DNA of 64,000 nt, taken from Prosapia bicincta (taxonomy: Eukaryota > Arthropoda > Insecta > Hemiptera > Cercopidae). The notes below the pieces were generated by a model, which had not been told where the DNA came from, did not search any database, and worked only from the letters and a program-made list of their open reading frames with translations. Numbering within the stretch: position 1 is the first letter of the stretch; every line of letters starts with the position of its first letter. Of the stretch, positions 34,085 through 45,772 are shown piece after piece. The DNA lies in assembly GCA_036971475.1 (NCBI GenBank), contig JBAIZL010000006.1:139261231-139325230 (forward strand), written 5' to 3'. Made by a program: the position numbers and the translations under genes.

Positions 34085-35206
34085 ACAACTAGATACAGAC
34101 CCAACAGAAAAATATCACAAAACCATCAAACAACTAATTAATATATCTAAATACATTATCAACAATAACAAAAAATCCCATCTAAAACAAATTCACCCTA
34201 AAGCACCTACCCTCCGCGCTCTTCCCAATATTCACAAACCCAACGTTCCCATCCAAGCCACATCAACGACCAGAACGCCTCTGCATTTAAATTAGCAAAA
34301 TATATGGACAAAATAATCAGACAATCCATAAACTTAAACACAAAAACACACATAAAAACAGAACAAACCTCATAAATAAAATAAAAGAAATAAGCATACC
34401 ACACAATTCAACACTACTATCACTCGACATAACAAATATGTACACCAACATAACACACAAAAACACAGTTTCAACATTTACAGGACAACATAACAACAGA
34501 CACACTTATTAACAACACCTCAAACCACCCTATTCAACACAAACACGCTGCCTTCAGATCCATGCTCCATACACTTAAAGAAGTCCCAATGACCACAGAA
34601 AACATGAACAAGGAACTAGACACAATTAAATATTTAGCATACACAAATGGATACAACACCACAATAATAGACAAACTATGGTACAAAATACAAAAAAAAA
34701 AGACTAAAATTAACACTACAGACAGGGAAAACAAATTCATCACATTACCATTCATAAACAAAACAACAAACAAAATAGCCCGCAAATTTCAAAAAATAGG
34801 TTACAAAATAGCATACAAAACCAATAACAAATTACAATACAAAATACAACAAAACACCAACAACAAAGATAAACTACAAGCACCAGGCATATACAAACTA
34901 AACTGCGACAAATGTAACAAATTCTACATTGGACAAACAGGTAGCAGCTTTAAACAAAGAGTCGAAGAACACAAACATAACACCAACTCAACATTTTACA
35001 ATCACTTAAAAGAAACAGGACACAAATACACAGACATTTATCAGAATTTAGAAATTCTACACATCAACAAAAAAGGACCACATCTCAACACACTAGAACA
35101 ATATGAAATTTACAGACACACAAAAACACAAAATACAAAAATATTAAACGAACAAATACATACAAATCACACATACTATTTGATACTATCGAAAACCTAC
35201 CTTTAA
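34085..35206 (+). pseudogene. PLE-A polyprotein, + arm with RT core deleted
   Basis: It starts with an N-terminal RT region (LRALPNIHKPNVPIQ, about 34215-34260) and reaches NMYTNI near 34436-34453. It then jumps to the region just before the thumb (KNTVSTFTGQHNNRH), so the catalytic YVDD block is missing. From 34562 to 35206 the frame is intact through NGYNTTIIDKLWYK, GIYKLNCDKCNKFYIGQTGS and the C-terminus. The endonuclease half is therefore open here while it is frameshifted in the minus arm. Confidence 0.8.
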
Positions 35207-35246
35207 AACCGTCACCGCTTGACCCAACATCTCCAAGCATAAGACA

Positions 35247-35290
35247 CTGATGAAGATCGGCACATAGCGATTGAAAACGTTCTGTCTCAG
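35247..35290 (+). ncRNA. Hammerhead-ribozyme-like motif at the PLE-A terminus
   Basis: CTGATGA is followed by A, then GATCGG, the loop CACATA, GCGATT, then GAAAACG. In other copies (reverse complement near 36998-37040; + strand near 23460) the stem approaches GATCGC/GCGATC. Hammerhead ribozymes have CUGAUGA-stem II-GAAA, and PLEs are known to carry them. One extra A after CTGATGA and an unclear stem I are departures, so activity is uncertain. Confidence 0.35.
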
Positions 35291-35369
35291 TAAGTTTTAA
35301 CAAATTTACTAAATATAAAGTTCGGATAGTTATAAACTATTGTTTAAGTGATTAATAATGTAATATGGT

Positions 35370-35935
35370 GTTGAGTATATCTGTTGGGTGTAGCTCTAAA
35401 TGTTTGTATATTTGATATTTTTTGGTTTTGTGATGTTGATTATTTTTGTTCTGTTTGTGAAGGATTTTTTGTAATTTTTATGTTATATTTGTGTAGTTGT
35501 GTATTGTAGATATGAGGTGCTCAACAAACTTTGATTGAGTATTTCTGTTTGTGAGGGCTTACATGTGTAATATAATTTTTCTGTTCAAACTTGTATAAAC
35601 TAAACCATGAACCACAAGTTAGTTTTTATAAGCCAGCTGAGTTGTACATGTCTTTGTTTATTATTGTAGGGTTTCAATTGTTTATTGAGGCTGTTGTATG
35701 TGGATTAGTGTTTCTGTCATTATATTTACAAAATGTGTTGATTAGTTTATGAGTTTTTATGATCTGTATGGCAGTGTTATCGAGTTGTAAAGGGTTTATC
35801 CAGTTGGGTTTTTTAGTTGAGTGATTGGGTTTATTTTTCAGGTGGTTATATAGTTTATCAAGCATTGTTTTGTTATATCCATTGGTTTGAGGTATATATT
35901 TTATGGTGTTTCATTCTTTATATTGTTCTTGTTTT
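35370..35935 (-). pseudogene. PLE relic, third copy related to PLE-A
   Basis: The minus strand reads NGYNKTMLDKLYNHLKNK (near 35905-35850), aligning with NGYNTTIIDKLWYKIQKK of PLE-A. A frame of 63 codons follows, and then a decayed GIY-YIG start (SAGL, stop, KLTCGS, near 35640-35600). Diverged and broken by stops; only the RT/endonuclease junction region is left. Confidence 0.6.
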
Positions 35936-36892
35936 TCTAAATATATTTTTAATAGGCTACAAAATCATGGTATTCTTAAAGGCTAGTTTGTATTAGTGTA
36001 TAACTTCCATCATATTAATAGAGTCATACCATCAGTATAAATTTTATCAGATAAGGGCATTAGTCACCTTAAAGTGAATTAAATGATAACATTGATTTTT
36101 CGTTATCTTTTTTTATTGTAAAAAAACTGTTATGTATGTTATATTATATAACACGTATCTTATGTTACATTGTTTATAGAATATTTTTAAGGAAAAATAT
36201 TTTAATTACATTAATAATAATACATTAATTTAAATTTAGATAAATTTCAATCGAATAATAATGTAATATAATAATAGTGTATTTTTTTTTTAAATGAAAA
36301 CATTCTATGCGCGTCTGATAATGTTTAGGTAATTTCTCATTACGCAAAATTAAATGTTATTCTCAATTCAAAATTTTTGTAAACGTAGGTAATCAAATTT
36401 TCACTTCCCACTTCTGCGATATTGTTCCTCACTCGAACGCCGCATCCTAATTCTTTTTTAACTTCTGGCAATGGAAAATTGCAGGTTTTGTGCATTATTA
36501 GCGAGTAGCACCTCATTTTTCTCTTAGTTATAAAACAATTATTTATGAATACTAATTTTATTATTTATAATATACTAAATATTATTAAATGAAATCGATA
36601 TTTTACATCAACAAAGACGAATGTGATACACAACAATAATCTTGGTTGATGCTAATATCGATTTGTTCTTTAAGATATACATTTTTAATGTATATAGTGA
36701 AGTTGAAAGTATCATCTTTGTAATTTATAATACTACAATAGGTACCAAAAATAGGATAACAGATTATTTTCCGAATTAGTAAAGTACCAAACCTCTTCTT
36801 AAATTTGTGTGACGAATATATATATTTTCAGTTTGAATATATATTTTTTTATTTTATACCAAATATTTTCTTTAAAAAAAAAATTGTAATTA
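35936..36892. other. AT-rich spacer, no supported feature
   Basis: A tiny frame at 36471-36527 begins MENCRFCALL and then stops; too short to call. Otherwise no coding or repeat signal was seen. Confidence 0.4.
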
Positions 36893-37105
36893 ATTCTTGA
36901 ATTTTGTACTCCATTACGTTCGGTGAATCTTATTAATCACTTAAACACTAGTTTTTGACTATCAGAACTTTAAATTTATTAAAACTTACTGAGACAGAAC
37001 GTTTTCGATCGCAATGTGCCGATCTTCATCAGTGTCTTCTGCCCAAGCAGATTATAGTTCGGATAGTCATAAACTAGTGTTTAAGTGATTAATTATAATT
37101 AAAAT
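36893..37105. mobile_element. Short palindromic element made of PLE-A ends
   Basis: The left side is TTGAATTTTGTACTCCATTACG to CATCAGTGTCTTCTGCC. It is followed at once by a truncated inverted end (AGTTCGGATAGTCATAAACTAG to AAGTGATTAATTA). It is a smaller version of 23285-23578 with most of one arm deleted. Confidence 0.75.
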
Positions 37106-37697
37106 AAATCTGTGTTATAGTTTCATACTGTAATATGAAATATAATAAGCATACCTTTGTTCTGATGTAGAAATATATACAAAAAAGGTATTTAAAAATT
37201 TGTATATAAATCAAAAGCGTCGAAAACTTTGTTGTATGTACCTATGTACTGTATTATTACTATATAGTCAAGTCTAATTTGGTTTCATTTGTTTTCTTTA
37301 ATCACATACAAAATTATGCTCGCCATGGCCTTTGAGAATCGATTATTTTATTGTTCCACCATCACTGTCAATCCTCAATACGTTGCTGATTGTTGGAATG
37401 GTATGGTGGTGAAATGTTTTTATTTTTTTCCCTCTAATAGTGAACAAATACGGGACCAACCCCGTAGTACATTATTTAAAAATACATCCTTAACATGTTC
37501 GTATAAATGTTGCAAACATGAAATATTGTTTAAATTTGTAAATATTAAAAAATAACCTCACTTTTTAATCAAACCTACCAAACGTGATTTTTTCATAAAT
37601 TAGAACAATATATTATAGTTCATTACTACATAGATACAATGCACTATAGCTACAAACTATCCGGGTTGGTTTGATGAAAGAATAATACTTGTATTTG
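37106..37697. other. Spacer with one unsupported 88-codon frame
   Basis: The + frame 37289-37555 has ordinary composition and six cysteines, but no signal, splice site or family match that I can see, so it is not called as a gene. Confidence 0.3.
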
Positions 37698-38099
37698 GTA
37701 ATATTAAGATCAGATATTACCGCTCCGATTGGCGATATTTTTTTTCCTGATCAATTTGACCTTGCTGAACACGAATCTGAAGTTTTTTTAACTGCAAACA
37801 CATACTTAAATTTAAAAAAATAGCCTGACCTGGCCTGGCTTTGGTGTTTACTAAAGCTCTGATCAGCGGAATTTATTTTTCCTGATAGATTTGACCTTGC
37901 AGAACATAATCTGAAGTTATTTTTAACGGCAAACACAAATTAACCTAAGAAAACCAGGTCAGGTCAGGCTAGGTTATTATTATTTTTTTAAAATGTGTTT
38001 GCAGTAAAAAAAACTTCAGACTTGTGTTCAGCAAGGTCAAATCGATCAGGAAAAAAAATTTCGCGAATTGGAGCGGTAGTCGCTGATCTTAATAATTAC
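37698..38099. repeat. Foldback element, family 4
   Basis: The outer arms are complementary: GTAATATTAAGATCAG and CCGCTCCGATTGGCGA at the left, GGAGCGGTAGTCGCTGATC and TTAATAATTAC at the right. Within it TTTGACCTTGC..GAACA..ATCTGAAGTT occurs twice direct (37757, 37880) and once inverted (about 38010-38040). The core has palindromic GACCTGGCCTGGC / AGGTCAGGTCAGGC. No coding sequence. Confidence 0.7.
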
Positions 38100-38446
38100 T
38101 GGATATTTATAAAATTTTTAACTTTGTAAAAATAAAGTTAACTGGAGGAAATGAGTTGTCATAAAACTATACTTTTATGTACCTTAGTCTATATAAAAAG
38201 ATTACATACATTTTTGAAAATCAAACAAAAGAATTGTGACATTGTGTTTACATTAAATTGATGCCTTTAAGGTGGCGGATATGGTTATTTATACCTTCTG
38301 TCAAATGGCATATCCCCCTAAAAATCATGCAAAGTAACTGTAAATAGTATAAACATATCTTGTCCTAGCTAAAATGTCACTGGCTTGATACGTCTGTTCC
38401 ATAAAACTATATCAAAACTTGCAGTTTTTGTGTTATATATCTTAAG

Positions 38447-38683
38447 GTTTTGTAAATTACTACGTTTAGTATCACTTGGCAAAAAGCCACTATTGATATT
38501 TGTTCAGCAGATGCATTTTTCACTACATCAGTCTGCATTGTTCAAAGCTGTGAGTCATGGTCAAGAATTGTGCAGGACTCAGCATTGAACAATGTACTGA
38601 TGTAGTACAAAATGCCTCTGCTGGAAAAATATCATTAAGTAGTAGTTTTTTGCCAAGTGATACTAAAAGTATGAAATCAAAAC
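38447..38683. repeat. Foldback element, family 5
   Basis: The left arm TTTAGTATCACTTGGCAAAAA, AGCAGATGCATTTT and ACTACATCAGT is mirrored at the right by ACTGATGTAGTAC, AAATGCCTCTGCTGG and TTTTTGCCAAGTGATACTAAA. The arms are about 110 bp. A relic related to its inner part may lie at 3775-3830. Confidence 0.75.
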
Positions 38684-38887
38684 ACTTTTAATGTCAATCT
38701 GAAGTTTCCTAACACTTTAAAAAAAAAATAGGTTTAGCACTTGAGGGAGAATTTCAAGAAGTTACAACTTTTATAGCCACGTCTACAGAAGTTTTCGAAA
38801 TAAGAAAAAGACATAATTTTGTGTAATAAGAAACTACCTAAATATTGGTTATCAAAGTTGTTTGTAATTATCTTAAATCAACGGGTA

Positions 38888-39082
38888 AAACTATAATTAA
38901 TTAATACATAACTAAATGAATTCTTAAGAGCATACTTACTGACGAGTTTTGAAACAATCGTTTCTTTTACAAAGTTAACCCTCTTCGTAAAAGGCTTAGC
39001 TTTGTAAAAGAAACAGTTGTTTCAAAACGAGTCAGCAAGTAAGCTCTTAAGTAATCAGTTATGTATTAATTAATTATAGTTT
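38888..39082. repeat. Foldback element, family 3 (compact copy)
   Basis: Arms of about 95 bp are almost perfect reverse complements (ACTATAATTAATTAATACAT / ATGTATTAATTAATTATAGT), with inner TTTTGAAACAATCGTTTC and GTTTCAAAACGAGTCAGC. It matches 8786-9061 but lacks the long palindromic centre. Confidence 0.8.
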
Positions 39083-39294
39083 TTTTATCAGACGTGCCTA
39101 AGAATGTTTTCATTTAAAAAATTGGATAGAAAACTATCTTATTGAAATTTATCAAAATTTTAAACATTATTCTTATTACTGATCAAAACTATTTAATAAC
39201 AACAATGTTTGGTACTTACATAGTATATGGAGGCAACTATTTTTAGAGGTTATTTTGCAGGGGATATAAGAACACTGAATATTTATACAGGACA

Positions 39295-39492
39295 GACTTT
39301 ATTTTACTAACTGTGAAAATTATTTGTCCAAATGACGATCGGTTCTTGTTTTTTCATCCCTCCCAAAAAGCAGTGATGTTAGCTATAATTGGGTAGAATG
39401 CATCGCCACCAGTGGTGGTCACTTCCAATCGCCGATATATATTCTGGTAGTACCTCAATGCCTCTTGTACTATATTTAGCACTTCCCCACAT
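39295..39492 (-). CDS. Possible orphan 3'-terminal coding exon, minus strand
   Basis: On the minus strand, after an acceptor-like TTAATTAG at 39493-39500, a frame of 45 codons reads to a TGA at 39356-39354. Its composition is protein-like (CGEVLNIVQEAL, YYQNIYRRLEV, GDAFYPIIANITAFWEG). About 45 bases after the stop there is an AATAAA (near 39305). No upstream exon was identified on the minus strand and I do not recognise the family. It could be a real last exon of a gene lying to the right, or a remnant. A second frame in the same exon is also open for 37 codons, which weakens the call. Confidence 0.3.
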
Positions 39493-39692
39493 CTAATTAA
39501 TAATGTAACAAAATCATAATATAAAATCATATGTTATCATTCAATTCATTTTGAAGTGGCTAATAGCGAACCTATGGAATTTATACTGATGGAAATTATA
39601 CGTAATATAAATTATGTACATACATACAGTAGTACATACATACATACATATGTAATCAATTATAATGTCGGATATTGTATGTTTATGTCAAT

Positions 39693-40888
39693 CTAATAAA
39701 TTTTGTGGAAGTCTCTATAAAACCTTTCTGTTAAAAGTTTGTTTAGCGCTATTATTGAATTTTACGTTACAATAGTCACAGTAACTAATAAATTTTGTAG
39801 AAGTCTCTATAAAACCTTTCTGTTAAAAGTTTGTTTAGCGCTATTATTGAATTTTACGTTACAGTAGTCACAGTAACTAATAAATTTTGTAGAAGTCTCT
39901 ATAAAACCTTTCTGTTAAAAGTTTGTTTAGCGCTATTATTGAATTTTACGTTACAGTAGTCACAGTAACTAATAAATTTTGTAGAAGTCTCTATAAAACC
40001 TTTCTGTTAAAAGTTTGTTTAGCGCTATTATTGAATTTTACGTTACAGTAGTCACAGTAACTAATAAATTTTGTAGAAGTCTCTATAAAACCTTTCTGTT
40101 AAAAGTTTGTTTAGCGCTATTATTGAATTTTACGTTACAGTAGTCACAGTAACTAATAAATTTTGTAGAAGTCTCTATAAAACCTTTCTGTTAAAAGTTT
40201 GTTTAGCGCTATTATTGAATTTTACGTTACAGTAGTCACAGTAACTAATAAATTTTGTAGAAGTCTCTATAAAACCTTTCTGTTAAAAGTTTGTTTAGCG
40301 CTATTATTGAATTTTACGTTACAGTAGTCACAGTAACTAATAAATTTTGTAGAAGTCTCTATAAAACCTTTCTGTTAAAAGTTTGTTTAGCGCTATTATT
40401 GAATTTTACGTTACAGTAGTCACAGTAACTAATAAATTTTGTAGAAGTCTCTATAAAACCTTTCTGTTAAAAGTTTGTTTAGCGCTATTATTGAATTTTA
40501 CGTTACAGTAGTCACAGTAACTAATAAATTTTGTAGAAGTCTCTATAAAACCTTTCTGTTAAAAGTTTGTTTAGCGCTATTATTGAATTTTACGTTACAG
40601 TAGTCACAGTAACTAATAAATTTTGTAGAAGTCTCTATAAAACCTTTCTGTTAAAAGTTTGTTTAGCGCTATTATTGAATTTTACGTTACAGTAGTTACA
40701 GTAACTAATAAATTTTGTAGAAGTCTCTATAAAACCTTTCTGTTAAAAGTTTGTTTAGCGCTATTATTGAATTTTACGTTACAGTAGTCACAGTAACTAA
40801 TACATTTTGTAGAAGTCTCTATAAAACCTTTCTGTTAAAAGTTTGTTTAGCGCTATTATTGAATTTTACGTTACAGTAGTCACAGTAA
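39693..40888 (+). repeat. Tandem array of a 92-bp unit, 13 copies
   Basis: The unit begins CTAATAAATTTTGTAGAAGT and ends TTACAGTAGTCACAGTAA. Period 92 was checked at the first three junctions (39693, 39785, 39877), and 13 periods end at 40888. Copies are nearly identical. The first has GTGGAA and ACAATAG variants, one near 40693 has AGTTACAG, and the last has TAATACATTTT. The variants at the ends fit homogenisation by unequal exchange. No reading frame spans the array. Confidence 0.95.
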
Positions 40889-42743
40889 ATATGTTAACTG
40901 ATTTTTAATCACTGCACATATTTTTTTAATCAATTTATTTCTGTTTATCAACCTTTTACTCTTTTTTTCTGTTTCATTTTCATTTTAACCACTTTAAAAT
41001 AACTTTGCTTTATATCAAACTTTTATTAAAACAGACATCAGCACAAATTAAGCTGACAATCAGCACAAATTGTTATGGGAGGTTCTAATGCATCGCCGTA
41101 TTCCTGATGCCTTTTTACATCAACTGGCATAATTATCGGTTTTGGGAATTATCTGGCTAGACTGTAGCTAGGAATTTTGGGAGGGAGGTGACTATTTGGG
41201 AGTTTAAGGTAAAAGATGCTTCAACTTGCTTCAAAACAAAAACAGGATTGGGAATTTTACCCATGTGACATGCTAGCATAAGGCCACTTTACTTTCTTTT
41301 ATTAAAAAAATCATTACAATTTTTATTATTTCAAAACTTTAATGGGCTTAAAAATAAATGCAAAAATGCATTATCAGATCATACACATTCAGTGCAATAT
41401 ATTTATGGTTGTAATAAATAATTCATTCACTTTATGATAAAAAGTAAAGTGAAGTAATAGACTTTTGTTAGACTATAATATTTAAAGTCTAATTGTTATC
41501 AATTTGTTCCCACTAGAAAACATCAGTATAGCCTATTCTTAATTGTAGTTCATAAGTTTTAAGGGCAATTTTATATCATTAAAAATGGTTAAATAAATTT
41601 GAAGTGTATATTAACAAAACCTTAATTTTTCAAAATATTTTGTTCACCGAGGTTTGTTGTAATTCAGTCTTTTGAGAACTAAAATACTTCCCTAAAACCA
41701 ATTATTTATTGATATTATCATGTATTGAGGAAATTAAAGGTTTTAATCAATTCATTAAAATAATGAATAATTTTACAATTGTCATGTTCTAAAAAAACAT
41801 TTAAAATTGTGTATATACATATATCTTTAATGGTATATGTAAACCATTTCCAATTAACTCTATATTTTAACAAATGCTTTCTTTACAATATTAAGAGCAC
41901 AATATATTACAATGAAAATATTGGAAACAACCCCCAATACCACAGAAAATAATCAAAAATAGTTATTTTTTATAACTTGATAATACAAGTTTCATAATAT
42001 TAAACCCTTGTTTAATCAGATAAATTACAAACAGATAAAGATGTTTTTAGTAAGAGTCATTATGAGTAGTAATATAGTGACTTATATATATTTCACAAAG
42101 GAGGATGAATTCATTCCCTCTTGGTATTTTAGTTATTCAGTTTCACAGTAAAATTTAATTCACAAAAATGCAGTTCATATAGATATACAATTTTTTGAAA
42201 TATGCAATTGTTAGAAAATTGAAATGTCATCACAATAGATCTATCCTTTGTTTAATTATACTCTTATATGTTCAGTAATACACTATTTGAAATAAAAAAG
42301 GTTGAATCTGGGTCAAAAGAATTTAATTTGATTTAATATTTGGTCTTTAATTAAAATATTTGTGACAAAACAAATTTTTCAAGGTGAAAACTTGTATATA
42401 CAGGTAGATACATGGCAGCATAAAATACTTTAAAAAAAATTGTCACACATACTTTATAGACACAAGCATAAGAAATCAAGATATTTATAAAATAGAGATA
42501 TAAAATGTAGAGATATATTTTAGATTAAATATTTATAAAATAAAAATGTCAGAAGGGATTGGACTATCGTTTTTAATATTATTCATTATATATTTTAAGG
42601 TATTCTATTTAGAAAAATATCTATATGTTTGAGTCACCATTCTGTATGTAGAGCTCTGGCAATCAGTTACTTTATTTTGAAAGTTCTACAGTTTTTCTAT
42701 TAGGATATAATAGAAATTGGTTTACAACTTGTAAATTGTTTCA
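40889..42743. other. AT-rich region upstream of TTC4/Dpit47
   Basis: Contains a copy of foldback family 1 arm-like sequence near 41880-42010. A minus-strand stretch at about 41145-41050 reads PIIMPVDVKRHQEYGDALE to a stop followed closely by AATAAA; its significance is unclear. A promoter or a 5' UTR exon of the downstream gene is expected here but not recognisable by eye. Confidence 0.4.
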
Positions 42744-42744
42744 G

Positions 42745-42946
42745 ATTAGAACATTTTGTGCTTAAATTGATAACATTAGTCTTCACTCTAAATATGGAGA
42801 AGTCAGAAGAAATCGATAAGAAACCTATGACCGATGAAGAACGACTTCTGCTTGCTGAAAAACTAGATAAAGAGTTAGATGATTACATTTCTAGTTTGGA
42901 AAAAAAATCTTACACTGAAGGTTGGCCAGAGGATAAATGGCAGGAG
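42745..42946 (+). CDS. TTC4: TTC4/Dpit47 homologue, first coding exon (CDS from 42794)
   Basis: Encodes the N-terminus of the TPR co-chaperone TTC4 (Drosophila Dpit47), which binds HSP90/HSP70 and has been linked to DNA polymerase alpha. After an acceptor tttcag (42739-42744) there is a short 5' UTR, then ATG at 42794 and 51 codons to the donor CAGGAG|gtatga, phase 0. The residues [29 protein letters not shown] and GWPEDKWQE are the conserved family N-terminus. A preceding 5' UTR exon is implied. The ATG at 42794 is the only one in frame. Confidence 0.85.
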
Positions 42947-43298
42947 GTATGACATCCTTCTTTTTTTATATTAGTAGGCTACATAATTATCCTCTATCCA
43001 AGGCCAGGCAATTTGCCACTTCTTGACTTTCTCTAATTATCTTAATATCTTTGATCATTTAATAACATCTTTTATCCTGAATCTCTTATTTGTATTCAAT
43101 ATTCCTACTAATTCTGTTTTCAACAGTTTCTTGTAAACTTTGCCCAGCTAATAACATATCTCTTCTTAATTATTTCCAGTATCTTCTGCTCTTCATGAAC
43201 GCTTAATATGACTTAAGAAACAGACATGTCAATGTAATTCTCTTCAGTTTTGTTTTTATACATGCATTCATATAATAAATTTATAATAATATAATATA
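42947..43298. other. TTC4 intron, unremarkable
   Basis: Start of the 6364-bp intron between the two TTC4 coding exons; no feature seen here. Confidence 0.5.
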
Positions 43299-44279
43299 CA
43301 GAACCTCTCTAATTCATCATGTTTAGGACTGAGAGAGAGACAAATTCCAGAAAAAGACGAATTACGGAAGCCGTGAAATTAATATGTAATTGTGGGAAAC
43401 ATAGCAGATAAATACGTAAATAGGTATGTAATGTAATTAATGTTGCACTTACATTGTTTATGTTGGGGAAAAACTCAAAAGCACAGATATACAACATTAT
43501 AAAATACTACTAGCCTGCAGTATAGTTTGTAATTACTGTAACATTATTTTGTTTTATTGTCTAAATAGTCTAATTCAATAGCAAATAATTCTAACTGTCG
43601 CCGAGAGAGACCGACTGTTGACCGATAGTTAAACAGCTGTGCGGGCAAAGTTTGATATTTCCGGTTTAGTTTTAAAATGAAATATGTGAGTCATCGATAG
43701 AGACTGAGACTAGAGAGTCGAGAGATAACACGTATTTCTAGGGCCTAACGGACTGCATCTGGCCGCAAGCTAGCTTTCCGAGGGAACCAGTGAGAGATAA
43801 CACTTAGTTATAGTATCGACTCATAACAGGTAAACGATTTATTTAATGTTCTTTTTTACATTTGTTAGTAATTTATATATTTGTTCGAAATCACTGTCCA
43901 CTGCCCGTGGAGGATTTTATGTCATTTAATTGTGCTAATTAAAATTAATATCGATGATTTCCCGTTTTATTAAACCCTCTGACGGCAGTGACGTTACATT
44001 ACAAATACAGTACGTTACTATATTTTCATAAAAGACAAAAAACATATTACAGTATGTTGTAAAAACAATAACAGTAGCAACAAAATTTTATATGAAATAT
44101 ATTACCTTTTAGGTTTTAAAAAAATGTCATTTTCTTCTGTACTAAATAATTCTTTTTTGATTGGGCCTATAATACATGACAGTGCAGACGATGTTTGTTA
44201 TTAGTGTGACAAATTACAGAAGCTGAAAATTACAGAAGTTGGTGAATTTAAAGAGTGACAAATTATAGAGGCTGTACTG
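43299..44279. mobile_element. Non-autonomous pogo/Tigger-like element, 981 bp
   Basis: Left end CAGAACCTCTCTAATTC; right end, read as the reverse complement, CAGTACAGCCTCTATAATTT. Both are flanked by TA (43297-43298, 44280-44281). Subterminal ACAAATTACAGAAG repeats lie near the right end. There is no transposase. It lies in the TTC4 intron. Confidence 0.65.
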
Positions 44280-44284
44280 TAATT

Positions 44285-45215
44285 TATTCTTGTAATAGTT
44301 TATTCATTAATCACTTTTACATTAGTTTATGATTATCGGAACATTAATTTTGTAAATTTGTCAAAACGTACTGAGAAAGAATGTTTTTAATCGCTCCTTG
44401 CTGACTTTCATCAGTGTTTAAATTTTCTGCTTGGAGTTATGTTAAGCAGTAACAGTTTTAAAGGCAGGTTTTCGATAGTATCAAAGGGTATGTGTGATTT
44501 GTATTAGGTTTGTTCGTTTAATACGTCACAATACCATACATTAAAAGAACATCAAATAAAATAACCCACAAATTTCAAAAAACAGGATACAAAATAGCAT
44601 ACAAAACTAATAACAAAATACAATACAAAATACAACACGACACCAACAACAAACATAAACTACAAACACCAGGCACATACAAATTAAACTGTACAAAGTG
44701 CAACAAATTCTACATTGGGCAAATAGGTCTCAGCTTCCAACAAAGAGTCGAGCAACATACAAAATCACCCAAACGGAACACCAACTCAGCATTCTCCAAT
44801 CACCTAAAATAAACAGGACACAAATACACAGACATTTACCATAACCTAGAAATATTACAAATCACCAAAAAGGACCACATCTCAACACACCAGAACAATA
44901 CGAAATTTACAAACACACAAAATGCAAACATATTAAACGAACAAACCTAATACAAATCACATATGCTCTTTGATACTATCAAAAACCTGGCTTTAAAACC
45001 GTCACCGCTTTACCTAACAAGAACTCGAAGCAGAAAATTTAAACACTGCTGAAGATCGCCACAGAGCGATCGAAAGCGTTCTGCTTTAGTAAGTTTTTAC
45101 AAATTTACAAAATTAAAGTGTGGATAGTTATAAACTAATGTAAACTAGTAATTAATTAAGTTTTACCTAAAACGTGATTATTTAAGAACGTAATAAACTA
45201 CAAAATTCAAGAATT
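44285..45215. mobile_element. PLE-A copy, foldback with coding remnant in the TTC4 intron
   Basis: The left end (44320-44525) is the PLE-A terminus in minus orientation (GTTTTAAAGGCAGGTTTTCG). The + strand from 44527 carries a decayed endonuclease region (LNCTKCNKFYIGQIGLS, about 44685-44735) and ends with the inverted terminus to about 45215, including CTGCTGAAGATCGCC and GCGATCGAAAGC. Stops and indels make it non-coding. Confidence 0.75.
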
Positions 45216-45772
45216 TATTTATATTTGTTCATCTTTTCATTGTTCCTATGTATTTCACCTGTTCTGTATTTTTATCATTTAACTGCTATAGGTAGATAGA
45301 CAACTATTTGTAATCCTGATAAAAAGGTTTACCACAGGGATGTGATTGCATCCCAGTATTATGATGGGATTCAAGGCCCTAATGTAGTCCTACCTAATTT
45401 AGCACAGCCATAAATTTTAGGTCAAAATTTAATCTTAAAACTTTTTTATTTTAAAAAACACCAAACAAAGATAAGAAATACCTTACCTGCTCTATGAACC
45501 TTTATAAGGTTTGTTCATAAAAAAAGGCTGAACTTTTAAATTTTCTTTCAAATCTGCTTTAAATCCACAGTCCATGCTACACCTACGCGTTTTCTTTCCA
45601 AACAAAATGAGACACGTCCCATATTATGGAGTTTACTCAACGAATAGAGCCAGTTAAGTGAACACCTGCCTGGTAACTTATTGAGAAAGTGAAAATGCAA
45701 AATTTTAACATTTTTAACATCGATATGTATATTTTTCTGAAACATTGACATATGTTTCGATCTCTGTTACAG
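45216..45772. other. TTC4 intron, nothing recognised
   Basis: A 67-codon minus frame at 45548-45751 has no support. No repeat ends were found. Confidence 0.4.

Larger units (their letters stand above)
32503..35358. mobile_element. Penelope-like element, family A, head-to-head pair forming a large palindrome
   Basis: The left terminus (TTGAATTTTGTAGTCCATTACG) runs into minus-strand coding sequence up to about 34050. A closely similar copy then runs on the + strand from about 34080 to the right terminus (TTGTTTAAGTGATTAA). The two arms are nearly identical where both are present. The + arm lacks about 0.46 kb of RT core. The ends carry the same CTGATGA-hairpin-GAAAA motif in opposite orientation. 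Confidence 0.85.

Noticed and set aside
37289..37555. 88-codon + frame with several cysteines
   Set aside because: No signal peptide, domain, splice site or conservation that can be seen; kept only as a spacer note.
39693..40888. Possible CRISPR array
   Set aside because: The unit repeats end to end with no variable spacers and the setting is a eukaryotic nuclear genome; it is a simple tandem repeat.
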